A DNA stretch of 64,000 bases from JAWRCU01 sp033542235 (lineage in GTDB: Bacteria > Pseudomonadota > Alphaproteobacteria > Rhizobiales > Rhizobiaceae). A program made the position numbers and the translations under genes. The number at the start of each line of letters is the position of its first letter. Within the stretch, counting starts at the first letter, position 1. The notes beneath the pieces are model-generated. The model ran no database searches. It was not told the origin of the DNA and saw only the letters and a program-made list of their open reading frames with translations. Positions 8,670 through 17,287 of the stretch are shown piece by piece. The stretch lies in the NCBI RefSeq assembly GCF_033542235.1, contig NZ_JAWRCU010000012.1:158258-222257 (forward strand). The letters run 5' to 3'.

Positions 8670-10760
8670 ATGACCAGTCACGGCCTCAGAGCCGCTGCTC
8701 TGCTTGTCGGCATTTCGGCGCTTGCTGCACAAGCCTTTGCGCAGGAGCCGACCACGCCGCCGGATCCGCCGAAGTTTCCGGCGCAGAGTCAGCCTGTCTT
8801 CGTGGGCATTTCAGATATCATGGAATACCGGGCGCTGCCGCAATATCAGGAGCCCGACTGGGTGACCGAGAAGTTCGTCAAGGCGGGCAAGCTGCCGCCC
8901 CTGTCAGAGCGTTTGCCCAAGGAGCCTCTGGTCTTCAAGTCGGGGAATATGCCCGATGGCGTCGGCGTCTATGGCGATGTCATGCGCCATGTGATCGGCG
9001 GGCGGCCGGAAGGTTGGAACTACATTGCCGGCCAGAGCCAGGGCTGGGGCGGCATCGACATCGGAATGATGGAGTGCCTGACCCGCCTCGGCCCGCTTTT
9101 CGAGGTCAAGGCCGACGAGCTCAAGCCGATGCCGAACCTTGCCAAGAGCTGGGAGTGGTCCAAGGATGGCCACCAGCTCATAATGCACTTGGTCGAGGGT
9201 GCGAAGTGGTCGGACGGCGTGCCGTTCACGTCCGAGGACGTGATGTTCTATTGGGACGACGCCGTGGTCGATCCGAATGTCTCGCCTCTCAACGGCGCCA
9301 CGCCTGACACGTTCGGCGGCAAGGACACGAAGCTCGAGGCGCTCGACAAGTACACGATCCGCTGGACCTTCAAGGACGCCTTCCCAGAGCAGTTCCTTTA
9401 CCAGATGGCATATGGGACCTTCTGCCCGGGGCCGGCGCATATGCTGAAGCCCAAGCATCCCAAGTACAACAAAGATATGACGTACGACCAGTTCAAGAAC
9501 GCGTTCCCGCCGGAATATATGAACTGGCCGGTTATGGGCGCCTGGGTGCCGGTCGAATACCGGCCCGACGACATCATCGTGCTGCGCCGCAATCCCTATT
9601 ATTGGAAGGTCGACGACAAGGGTAACCAGCTCCCTTATCTCAATGAGGTTCACTACAAGCTGTCGACCTGGGCCGACCGGGACGTGCAGGCCGTCGCCGG
9701 CACAGGCGACTTTTCCAACCTCGAGCAGCCGGAAAACTATGTCGAGTCGTTGAAGAAAGCGGCCGACCCGAATGCGCCGGCGAGGCTTGCCTTCGGCGCG
9801 CGCACGATCGGCTACACGCTCTATCCGAACCTTTCGGCCAATGGCTGGGGTAGCCCGGATAAGCGCGCCGAGGCGATACGGCAGCTCAACCGCAACCTCG
9901 ACTTCCGCAAGGCAATTACTTACGCGCTCGACCGTCAGCGGCTGGGCGAGGCCTTGGTGAAGGGGCCGTTCACGGCGATCTATCCGGGCGGGCTCTACGC
10001 GGGCTCGGCTTACTACGACAAGGCTTCCACAGTGTATTATCCATACTCGGTGGAGACGGCGAAGGCCGAGTTGGAGAAAGCCGGCCTTAAAGACACGGAC
10101 GGCAACGGCATCGTCAACTTTCCCGCCGACACGCCCGGCGTGGGTGGCCAGGATGTGCAGATCGTCCTCCTGATCAATGGCGATTACCAGACGGACAAGA
10201 GCCTTGCCGAGGGCATCATTGCCATGATGGAGCGTATCGGCCTGCGCGTGGTGCTGGACGTGCAGAATTCCAACACGGATCAGGCTCTCCTGCAGGGTGG
10301 CAAGTTCGATTGGGCCGTATGGCGTAACTCGGAGGAACTTGCGACTGCGCTCAAGTTCACCGAGCGGCTGGCGCCTATTGGTCCGCAATCGACCTGGACA
10401 CGCCGCGCAGGCACCGACGGCACGCTCGACCTGCTTCCCTTCGAGGAAGACATGGTGAAGACCGTCAATGCCTTCACCGCGAGCAGGGACAGCAACGAGC
10501 GCAAGGAGCTGATGAAGAAGTACCAGAAGCTCTACACCGAGAACCTGTGGGGGATCGGCCTGACGCAGTATCCTGGCGCCCTCATCGTAAACAAGCGTTT
10601 CGCCAACATCCCTCTCGGCACTCCGATCTTCCTGTTCAACTGGGCCGAGGACTCGATCATCCGGGAGCGGGTCTATGTGCCGAAGGACAAGCAGAAGGAT
10701 TACGAGCTCTTCGCCGAGACCTTGCCTGGCAAGCCTGGCGACAAAGGTCCGATGAAGTAA
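8670..10760 (+). CDS. agpA: Alpha-galactoside ABC transporter, periplasmic binding protein
   Basis: The 696-residue solute-binding protein belongs to the oligopeptide/nickel type (SBP_bac_5). It has a Sec signal peptide (about residues 1-24, cleavage after AQAFA) and the family landmarks LVEGAKWSDGVPFTSEDVMFYWD and VPVEYRPDDIIVLRRNPYYW. Members of this long subgroup include AgpA of Sinorhizobium, which binds raffinose and melibiose despite the peptide-binding ancestry. A strong GGGAGAACGGAAAG site precedes the ATG. Its place behind melA and before two DppB/C-like permeases and a fused ATPase makes the sugar role likely. A strong hairpin follows the stop codon. Confidence 0.88.
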   Translation: MTSHGLRAAALLVGISALAAQAFAQEPTTPPDPPKFPAQSQPVFVGISDIMEYRALPQYQEPDWVTEKFVKAGKLPPLSERLPKEPLVFKSGNMPDGVGVYGDVMRHVIGGRPEGWNYIAGQSQGWGGIDIGMMECLTRLGPLFEVKADELKPMPNLAKSWEWSKDGHQLIMHLVEGAKWSDGVPFTSEDVMFYWDDAVVDPNVSPLNGATPDTFGGKDTKLEALDKYTIRWTFKDAFPEQFLYQMAYGTFCPGPAHMLKPKHPKYNKDMTYDQFKNAFPPEYMNWPVMGAWVPVEYRPDDIIVLRRNPYYWKVDDKGNQLPYLNEVHYKLSTWADRDVQAVAGTGDFSNLEQPENYVESLKKAADPNAPARLAFGARTIGYTLYPNLSANGWGSPDKRAEAIRQLNRNLDFRKAITYALDRQRLGEALVKGPFTAIYPGGLYAGSAYYDKASTVYYPYSVETAKAELEKAGLKDTDGNGIVNFPADTPGVGGQDVQIVLLINGDYQTDKSLAEGIIAMMERIGLRVVLDVQNSNTDQALLQGGKFDWAVWRNSEELATALKFTERLAPIGPQSTWTRRAGTDGTLDLLPFEEDMVKTVNAFTASRDSNERKELMKKYQKLYTENLWGIGLTQYPGALIVNKRFANIPLGTPIFLFNWAEDSIIRERVYVPKDKQKDYELFAETLPGKPGDKGPMK

Positions 10761-10773
10761 AAGTATGATAGGG

Positions 10774-10797
10774 GCGAGGGGGCTTCGGCTCCCTCGC
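10774..10797 (+). other. Hairpin with UUCG tetraloop just after agpA
   Basis: GCGAGGGGGC-TTCG-GCTCCCTCGC forms a 10-bp stem (one G-U pair) closed by a C(UUCG)G tetraloop, starting 13 bases after the agpA stop. No T-run follows, so it is better read as an mRNA stabiliser or partial attenuator that keeps binding protein above permease levels than as a full terminator. Confidence 0.6.
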
Positions 10798-10865
10798 GAC
10801 AGCCGATCTCCCCTTTGAGACAGGGCTATAGCGTATGAAATCTGCATCGGGTGCGGCCGGCATCT

Positions 10866-11008
10866 CACCCCCACCCTGTATCCCTCCCCACAAGGGGGAG
10901 GGGGTCACCAGCGTTGCGCCTTTAACCACAACCTCGGAGGCTTGGCGCGAGACGGCAATGACGCAAAGTCCCCCTCCCCCTTGTGGGGAGGGGTTAGGGG
11001 TGGGGGTG
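10866..11008. repeat. Palindromic element, copy 3, between agpA and agpB
   Basis: Arms CACCCCCACC..CTCCCCACAAGGGGGAGGGG (from 10866) and CCCCTCCCCCTTGTGGGGAGGGG..GGGTGGGGGTG (to 11008) are mutually complementary. The element fills much of the 376-base gap inside the agp operon. By analogy with REP sequences inside the malEFG operon it may reduce permease expression relative to the binding protein; this is inference. Confidence 0.8.
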
Positions 11009-11136
11009 CGACGCGCGGCGCCGCTGTCAGAATTTCTATATGCAATTGCCCTTCCTCTTGAGGGAGGTGCGCAGGGAAGCCGACCTGCCGGGCAGCATAA
11101 TTCGACTCAGCCGCAAATCACGGGCGAGGAGAAAAC

Positions 11137-12147
11137 ATGCTGCGCTTCCTGATCACACGCATTCTCTCGGCGGTGCCAATTCTATTCGTGCTGAGCGTGG
11201 TGACGTTCGCGATCATCCAGGCGCCGCCGGGCGATTATGGCGACTACATCAAATCCCAGCTCATCAACCAGGGCGGAGCCAATATTGAGGTGGCCGAGGC
11301 CCAGGCAGAGGCCTGGCGCAAGCAGCAGGGCTTCGATGCGCCTATCCCGGTGCAATATTTCCGCTGGATCACCGGCATTCTGACACGTGGCGATTTCGGG
11401 CACAGCTTTTATTACAACAAGCCTGTCGCCGACGTCGTCGCCGAGCGCCTGCCGCGCACGATCCTGCTGGCGCTCACCTGCCACATACTGGCATCGGTCT
11501 TCGGAATTTCGCTCGGCATCATAGCCGCCACGCGTCAGTATAGCTGGGTGGATACGGCGCTTTCGTTCGTATCCTTCTTGGGCATGACGATCCCGCGATT
11601 TCTGCTGGCGTTGATCATCCTCTACATCCTCGCCTTCAGGCTGAACGTGCAGGAGCTCGGCGCCTTCTTCTCGCCGCGCTACGGCGGTGCGCCGTGGTCG
11701 TGGGACAAGTTCGTAGATCTCGTCAAACATGTCTGGCCGGTCGTGGCGATCGCCACCTTCGGCGGGCTCGCCTACAACATGCGCGTCATGCGCGCGAACC
11801 TCCTCGACACGCTGAACGCCCAGTATGTCGAGACGGCACGGGCGAAGGGCCTGTCGGCGGGCGCGGTCGTGCTGAAGCATGCGGTGCCCAATGCGCTGCA
11901 CCCGCTGGTCGCCTACCAGGGTGTGGTGCTGCCCTATATGCTGACCGGCGAGATCGAGGTGGCTATCGTCTTCTCGCTCGCCACGGTCGGCCCGGCCATC
12001 GTCGGTTCGATGAACCGCGGGGATGTCTATGTTACTGCCACCTTCATGCTGGTGCTGGCCGCCACTCTCATCATAGGCAATATCATCGCCGACGTGCTGC
12101 TTGCGCTGCTTGACCCGCGCATCCGGCTCGGAGGGGCGAGCCGATGA
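11137..12147 (+). CDS. agpB: Alpha-galactoside ABC transporter permease (DppB type)
   Basis: The 336-residue inner-membrane permease starts with a TM helix (FLITRILSAVPILFVLSVVTFAII) and has about six TM segments. The binding-protein-dependent permease loop is seen as ETARAKGLSAGAVVLKHAVPNAL, where the EAA-like motif contacts the ATPase. GAGGAG lies just before the ATG. It resembles DppB/OppB-type permeases and is the first of the pair; the next gene overlaps it by 4 bases (ATGA). Confidence 0.9.
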   Translation: MLRFLITRILSAVPILFVLSVVTFAIIQAPPGDYGDYIKSQLINQGGANIEVAEAQAEAWRKQQGFDAPIPVQYFRWITGILTRGDFGHSFYYNKPVADVVAERLPRTILLALTCHILASVFGISLGIIAATRQYSWVDTALSFVSFLGMTIPRFLLALIILYILAFRLNVQELGAFFSPRYGGAPWSWDKFVDLVKHVWPVVAIATFGGLAYNMRVMRANLLDTLNAQYVETARAKGLSAGAVVLKHAVPNALHPLVAYQGVVLPYMLTGEIEVAIVFSLATVGPAIVGSMNRGDVYVTATFMLVLAATLIIGNIIADVLLALLDPRIRLGGASR

Positions 12148-13286
12148 GCGAGACCCTTCCCATCCCAACCGAGCAGACCGCGCCGGAAGCGCCAAAGGTC
12201 ACCCGCTTGGGCCATGGCGAGGAGAGCTATTCGCGCCTGGTCTGGCGCCGTTTCCGCCGCTCGATCAGCGGCATGGTCGGGCTCGTACTGGTGGCGTTGC
12301 TGGTGATCGTGGCGGTGTTCGCCGATTTTTTTGCGCCCCTTGACCCGAAGGAGGCGGGACTTGCCTTTGCACCGCCGGACCACGTCAGCTTCTTCGCGCC
12401 CGACGGCAGCTTCTCGCTCATCCCCTATGCTTATCCGATCGGGGAGACCGGCGAATTTGATCCGGTCACGTTCCAGCCGATCACCGGGCCAGACCTGAAC
12501 AATCCGATCCGGCTCGGCTTCTTTGCTGAGGGCAAGCCCTACCGGCTGTTCGGGCTCATACCCACCGGCTTGCGCTTCTTCGGCTCGCTCGAGGGCAAGC
12601 CGGTCCACTTCCTCGGCACCGACAAGTTCGGCCGCGACATCCTCTCGCGCGGCATCGTCGGCTCGCGCATCTCGCTGGCCATCGCCCTCGTCGTGGTCAC
12701 CATCACGACAATGGTCGGCACGCTGGTCGGCATCACCTCAGGCTATCTCGGCGGACGAACGGACACATGGCTGCAGCGCTTCGTGGAACTGGTGCTGGCG
12801 TTTCCGCAGCTGCCGCTCTACCTGGCGCTCGCTTCGCTCATACCCGCGACCACGTCGTCGAACGTGTTCCTTGCCTTCGTGGTCATCGTGCTCGCCGCGC
12901 TGGGCTGGGCACAGCTTTCGCGCGAGGTGCGCGGCAAGACGCTGGCGCTTGCGCGTGTCGACTATGTCCGGGCTGCGATGGCCGTCGGGGCGAGCGACCG
13001 TCGCATCATCCTGCGCCACATCCTGCCAAATGTGCTGAGCCACGTAATCGTCGCCGTCACGCTCGCCATCCCGACGGTGGTGCTGCTGGAAAGCTTTCTA
13101 GGATTCCTGGGCTTTGCCGTGAAGCCGCCCCTCATCTCATGGGGCCTGATGCTGCAGGACACGTCGAACTTCTCGGTGATCGGCTCCTACCCCTGGATCC
13201 TGTCGCCAGTGGTTTTCGTGCTCGTGACCGTCTTCGCATTCAATGCGCTTGGCGACGGCCTGCGCGACGCCGTCGATCCGTATTGA
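12144..13286 (+). CDS. agpC: Alpha-galactoside ABC transporter permease (DppC type)
   Basis: The 380-residue second permease has a cytoplasmic N-terminal tail, the OppC-type first TM (ISGMVGLVLVALLVIVAVFADFF), a periplasmic insertion of more than 100 residues after it, and the EAA loop RAAMAVGASDRRIILRHILPNVL. The long periplasmic loop is typical of the subfamily that accompanies large AgpA-like binding proteins. Its start overlaps the agpB stop, which implies coupled translation. Confidence 0.9.
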   Translation: MSETLPIPTEQTAPEAPKVTRLGHGEESYSRLVWRRFRRSISGMVGLVLVALLVIVAVFADFFAPLDPKEAGLAFAPPDHVSFFAPDGSFSLIPYAYPIGETGEFDPVTFQPITGPDLNNPIRLGFFAEGKPYRLFGLIPTGLRFFGSLEGKPVHFLGTDKFGRDILSRGIVGSRISLAIALVVVTITTMVGTLVGITSGYLGGRTDTWLQRFVELVLAFPQLPLYLALASLIPATTSSNVFLAFVVIVLAALGWAQLSREVRGKTLALARVDYVRAAMAVGASDRRIILRHILPNVLSHVIVAVTLAIPTVVLLESFLGFLGFAVKPPLISWGLMLQDTSNFSVIGSYPWILSPVVFVLVTVFAFNALGDGLRDAVDPY

Positions 13287-13294
13287 GGGAAGCG

Positions 13295-14962
13295 ATGCTC
13301 GACCGCACCAACGGCTTCGCTCCGCCCGAGCGGCACGATCTCGGCAAGCACGGTCGCAAGCTCATCCTCGACGCGCGCAACATCGCGGTCGACTTCAAGG
13401 TCGAGGGCGGGATCGTGAACGCTGTGCGCGACGTTTCTTTCCAGCTCCACAAGGGCGAGACCATTGCGCTGGTGGGCGAGAGCGGCTCAGGCAAATCCGT
13501 CACCGCGCGCACCGTGATGCGGCTCCTGTCGAGGCGGGCCACGATCAAGCCCGGCACCAGCATCAAGCTCGACGGCAAGGAGATCGTCTCGATGAGCGAG
13601 GGGGCAATGCGCAATCTGCGCGGAGCCAAGGTGTCCATGATCTTCCAGGAGCCGATGTCGTCGCTCAACCCGGTCTATACGATCGGCCAGCAGATTTGCG
13701 AGGCGCTGCATCTGCACAGCCGCATCTCTCGCCGCGCGGCGACGGAACGCGCGCGGCAGCTCCTCGAGGAAGTGCAGATTCCCGAGCCGGCGGCACGGCT
13801 CCGGCAATATCCGCATCAGCTTTCGGGCGGCCAGCGCCAGCGCGTGATGATCGCGATGGCACTCGCCAATCGGCCGGACATCCTGATCGCCGACGAGCCG
13901 ACCACCGCGCTCGATGTCACCGTGCAGGCGCAGATCCTCAACCTCATCAAGGACCTGAAGGACAAATACGGCATGGCGGTGATCCTGATCACCCATGACC
14001 TGACGATCGTTCGCCAGTTCTCCGAATACGTCTATGTGATGCAGGACGGGGTGGTGCAGGAGCACAACGCGACGGAGGCGCTGTTCGCCAACCCGCAGCA
14101 CCCCTACACCAGGCGCCTCCTCGCTTCGGAGCCGAAGGGCTCTGCGAAGCCCATTGCCGACAACAGCCCGATCATGGTCGAGGGCCGTAAGGTGAAGGTG
14201 GCCTACACCCTCAAGCGCGGCGGCTTCTTCAATCCGGACTATTTCGAGCTGACGGCCGTCGACAATCTCGATCTCAACGTCAAGCGGCATGAGACGCTTG
14301 GCCTTGTCGGCGAGAGCGGCTCCGGAAAGACCACCTTCGGCCAGGCGCTGCTCAGGCTCATCGACAATCAGGGTGGCGAGATTTTCTTCAACGGCGAAGC
14401 AATTCATGGCAAGGACCGCAAGGCTATGCAACCGCTGCGCTCGCGCATGCAGGTCGTGTTCCAGGACCCCTTCGCCTCGCTGAACCCGCGCATGTCGGTC
14501 CGCCAGATCATCGAAGAGGGCCTGATCGTCAACAATATCGGCGCGACCGCACGGGAACGCGTCGATCGCGTACGCCAGGCCCTGATCGACGCCGGCCTCC
14601 CCACAAATATCCTGTCGCGCTTTCCTCACGAGTTCTCCGGCGGGCAGCGCCAGCGCATCGCAATCGCAAGAGCGATCGCGCTCGAGCCGGAATTCATTCT
14701 GCTCGACGAACCCACCTCCGCGCTCGACCTGTCGGTCCAGGCGCAAATCATCGATCTCCTGCGCAAGCTGCAGGACGAGCGCGGGCTGAGCTACCTCTTC
14801 ATTTCCCACGACCTGAAGGTGGTGCGGGCGCTCTGCCATCGCGTGATGGTGATGGAGCACGGCAGGATTGTCGAAGAGGGCCCGGTCTCGGAAGTCCTCT
14901 CCAATCCGCGGACCGCCTATACGCAGCGGCTCGTCAAGGCAGCGTTTGATATAGCTGCGTGA
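13295..14962 (+). CDS. agpD: Alpha-galactoside ABC transporter, fused double ATPase
   Basis: The 555-residue protein joins a DppD-like and a DppF-like ATPase. Walker A motifs GESGSGKSV (from 61) and GESGSGKTT (from 339), signatures LSGGQRQRVMIAMAL and FSGGQRQRIAIARAI, and Walker B segments ILIADEPTTALD and ILLDEPTSALDL are all intact. The ATG at 13295 follows GAGGGAAGCG. The last six codons (A-F-D-I-A-A) use GCG TTT GAT ATA GCT GCG, unlike the host-style GCC TTC GAC ATC GCG GCG in the duplicate of this gene end at 23842-23991. This suggests the final bases came with the island that follows. Confidence 0.92.
   Translation: MLDRTNGFAPPERHDLGKHGRKLILDARNIAVDFKVEGGIVNAVRDVSFQLHKGETIALVGESGSGKSVTARTVMRLLSRRATIKPGTSIKLDGKEIVSMSEGAMRNLRGAKVSMIFQEPMSSLNPVYTIGQQICEALHLHSRISRRAATERARQLLEEVQIPEPAARLRQYPHQLSGGQRQRVMIAMALANRPDILIADEPTTALDVTVQAQILNLIKDLKDKYGMAVILITHDLTIVRQFSEYVYVMQDGVVQEHNATEALFANPQHPYTRRLLASEPKGSAKPIADNSPIMVEGRKVKVAYTLKRGGFFNPDYFELTAVDNLDLNVKRHETLGLVGESGSGKTTFGQALLRLIDNQGGEIFFNGEAIHGKDRKAMQPLRSRMQVVFQDPFASLNPRMSVRQIIEEGLIVNNIGATARERVDRVRQALIDAGLPTNILSRFPHEFSGGQRQRIAIARAIALEPEFILLDEPTSALDLSVQAQIIDLLRKLQDERGLSYLFISHDLKVVRALCHRVMVMEHGRIVEEGPVSEVLSNPRTAYTQRLVKAAFDIAA
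14812..14943 (+). repeat. Left copy of the 132-bp direct repeat flanking the island
   Basis: This stretch of agpD is identical base for base with 23841-23972 in the same orientation. Identity stops exactly where the last codons of agpD begin to differ synonymously. It marks the left junction of the island. Confidence 0.9.
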
Positions 14963-15049
14963 GCGGTGGGGTTACGACCGGATTATGCCGCCTCGTGGTA
15001 GTTGAGGATAGGTGGAATCGCCCTCTCCACAACGCTTCGCGTGGTCCCC

Positions 15050-15070
15050 CTTCCCCGTAAACGGGGAGGA
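15050..15070. repeat. Partial palindromic element, copy 4
   Basis: CCTTCCCCGTAAACGGGGAGG is the same hairpin core found in the elements at 5.8 and 63.8 kb, but here only one hairpin is recognisable and the outer arms are missing. It lies in the 418-base gap 14963-15380, which otherwise shows no gene or clear signal. Confidence 0.6.
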
Positions 15071-15380
15071 TCAACGCGCGGCCAGCCGCGGCCTTGGATC
15101 CTCCCTGGGAAGCGGTTACCTCAAGGCGAATTGTGAGCAGACGGGCGAACTGCTGCCGCGTGTGGCTGACGCAACGACTTGGTCGCGCCACAGATGCTGT
15201 CCTCCCCATACTGGTCTCCGAATGTCACAAAGGGGGCCGAGAGCGGAGCGGTAGGTTCCAGGCGAGCCGGATAGCTGCTTTTCGCAAGACTTGCGCTACG
15301 TCCATCGGCGATGAATCTTCTAGTACAGCGCGAAGTCCTACCCCTAGACAGCGCTCCTGAGTTGAGGCTTTCTGCGCTCG

Positions 15381-16244
15381 ATGCTTACGAACTTCTTCAA
15401 GCTGGATGGAACGCCGACTCTCCATGAGAAGGGGGCACAGATGCCCCCGATGTCGCCTGGTGACGAGGTTTCCAATGTCCTATTTCGTGGCGACAGTTGG
15501 TACGAGCCACGCAAACAGATCAAGGGAGTAATATTCAGGAACTGCTCAATATCGAACATGGAACTAGTCCAACTCACGTTCACCCAGTGCACCTTCGAAG
15601 ATTGTATTTTTATCGCCAGCCGGTTTCGAGAAGTCGAGTTCCACAAGTGCAACTTCATCAACTGCAACATGTGGAAGGCCAAATTCGAGCAGTGCTATCT
15701 CGATCCTCGGACCATCCGGCTTGATCGGCGCTACCGAGTTGACGCCGCCAACGTAGGCGTCTCGGTTTATCAAGCGTTACTGTCCAACTACGCCAACGAG
15801 CGACAAGACGCGTTCTATGCAGACGCGGATATCGAATTTCGACGCTGGAAGCGCTACCAGCTTAGCTGGGACATCAGGAAAAAGCACGTAGACCGGCTTC
15901 CAGGTGAGTGGGGCCGGCTCAAGAGCCTGATCTACGATTTGCTTGCGGGCTATGGCTACAAGCCGGTCCGTCTATCTGTCGTGACGATCATAGGCTTTCT
16001 GGCCATCTCGGTCGTCAACCACCTTGTTATCGGTGGTGACCTGTTGGTCAATGGGGAACGCCCGGTCCACACTTCGCTCGTAGACAGCATTTACTATTCA
16101 TTCTCGGTCCTCACGGTTTTGGGCTTCTCATCGGTCGTGCCCGATGGAGCGTTTGCAAAGCTGCTGACCGTCTTTGAGGCATTGGCAGCGATAGGTTGGC
16201 TCTCAATCTTCACCTCTGTGCTGGTGAAGAGGTTCCTACGATGA
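15381..16244 (+). CDS. Pentapeptide-repeat protein with C-terminal ion-channel domain
   Basis: The 287-residue protein begins with pentapeptide-type repeats (about 48-105: GVIFRNCSISNMELVQLTFT, CTFEDCIFIASRFREVEF). A charged middle region follows (about 115-185). The C-terminus has a TM helix (LSVVTIIGFLAISVVNHLVI), a re-entrant pore-like segment YYSFSVLTVLGFSSVVPDG and a last TM helix, the two-TM layout of Ion_trans_2 channels. The pore filter is TVLGFS rather than the potassium-channel TVGYG. The start at 15381 has a weak ribosome site; a second ATG at 15441 has GAAGGGGG in front and would remove 20 residues. The next gene overlaps its stop. A membrane-acting effector in a defence system is a plausible guess only. 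Confidence 0.75.
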   Translation: MLTNFFKLDGTPTLHEKGAQMPPMSPGDEVSNVLFRGDSWYEPRKQIKGVIFRNCSISNMELVQLTFTQCTFEDCIFIASRFREVEFHKCNFINCNMWKAKFEQCYLDPRTIRLDRRYRVDAANVGVSVYQALLSNYANERQDAFYADADIEFRRWKRYQLSWDIRKKHVDRLPGEWGRLKSLIYDLLAGYGYKPVRLSVVTIIGFLAISVVNHLVIGGDLLVNGERPVHTSLVDSIYYSFSVLTVLGFSSVVPDGAFAKLLTVFEALAAIGWLSIFTSVLVKRFLR

Positions 16245-17170
16245 TGTCGGCGAAGGAGACCGCTCTCCATGCGGCCTCTGAGGCCGCCTTCGGGTCATGC
16301 GCGCGTGGGGACACGGATGGACTCAGTGATCGTGACTTCCTGATTGTCGACGACGACCTTGAGGTGCTACGTGCCCGTGCGGCCGCGCTCAAGGCCGACG
16401 GTCTGTCGGTCGCATCCTACACTTTTCGCAAGCTTGAGAATCTGGCTGGCCGGGGAGCGCTGTTCATCCAGCACTTGCGACTGGAGGCGTCTATCTCAGC
16501 GGATCGGGACGGACGCCTCGCTGCTTTGCTCGCCACCTTCTGCCCGAAGGATGGATACGAGCCAGAACTAAAGGACAATGCGCGGCTCGCGTCGCTGATT
16601 GCAACCGTTCCGGCTGGGTCTCTCTTCGAGCTCTGGGCCGCCGACGTCCTCTATGTGACCGTCCGTAATTTCGGCGTCCTCTGGCTTGCTGGACGTGGAA
16701 AGTACGTGTTTGCGTATGATCGGATCCTGGAAGCCCTATACGAAGAGGGAATGCTCGACGCCCGTGGCGTCGCGGACCTGCGGCAGTTGCGCTTTCTGAA
16801 GTCTCTCTACCGCGGTGACCACACGGGCACCATCGGCGTCGTCCGGCAGAAGGTGCGCGCCGCGCTCGCAGGTTTGCCCAGGGATCATTTCCCTGCAAAC
16901 TTGCGTATCGTGTCGGCCGAAGAGGTGCTCGCGGCGCCAGCGCCACCCGTCGGCGCTCCTTCCTACATAATACTGCGCGATCTGGAAAAGCGAATGCTCG
17001 CGGCGCGTTTTCTTTTAGGCGGGACGTTCGATGACCCGGCGCTGGCTGCGCTGAATGGCTGGGTCCGCGATCCCCGCGTCTATGCGAACTTAAGCGCGAG
17101 GCGGGCGCCCGCGCTACGCGATAAACTCACGGCATTGACGGAGTGCCGTTGCCAGGTGCTCGTCGGCTGA
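16241..17170 (+). CDS. Nucleotidyltransferase-fold protein, unknown function
   Basis: This is a 309-residue protein. Residues about 15-35 have GSCARGDTDGLSDRDFLIV, the GS..SDxD pattern of the polymerase-beta nucleotidyltransferase superfamily, where the two Asp bind metal. A helical region follows (about 120-230, with VRNFGVLWLAGRGKYVFAYD) that could be a HEPN-like or other substrate domain; I cannot confirm it. The start is ATGATG overlapping the TGA of the channel gene by 4 bases, so the two are probably translated together. In toxin-antitoxin pairs such transferases modify a partner; whether that holds here is unknown. Base composition is lower in GC than the flanking operons. Confidence 0.7.
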   Translation: MMSAKETALHAASEAAFGSCARGDTDGLSDRDFLIVDDDLEVLRARAAALKADGLSVASYTFRKLENLAGRGALFIQHLRLEASISADRDGRLAALLATFCPKDGYEPELKDNARLASLIATVPAGSLFELWAADVLYVTVRNFGVLWLAGRGKYVFAYDRILEALYEEGMLDARGVADLRQLRFLKSLYRGDHTGTIGVVRQKVRAALAGLPRDHFPANLRIVSAEEVLAAPAPPVGAPSYIILRDLEKRMLAARFLLGGTFDDPALAALNGWVRDPRVYANLSARRAPALRDKLTALTECRCQVLVG

Positions 17171-17287
17171 CAATATCTTTAGAAGTGGGATTTGCGGCTT
17201 CGGCTTAAGCCCGAACGTCGGGTTAGTCTAACCGTTGAGAGAAGGTCGTGATCCGACTCTTCTCTACCGTTCACTCAGTGACCTTCA

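Noticed and set aside
8904..10874. A very long open frame on the minus strand opposite agpA
   Set aside because: High-GC genes with strong third-position bias produce long antisense frames; its translation is rich in Arg, His and Gly without domains, while the sense frame is a clear binding protein.
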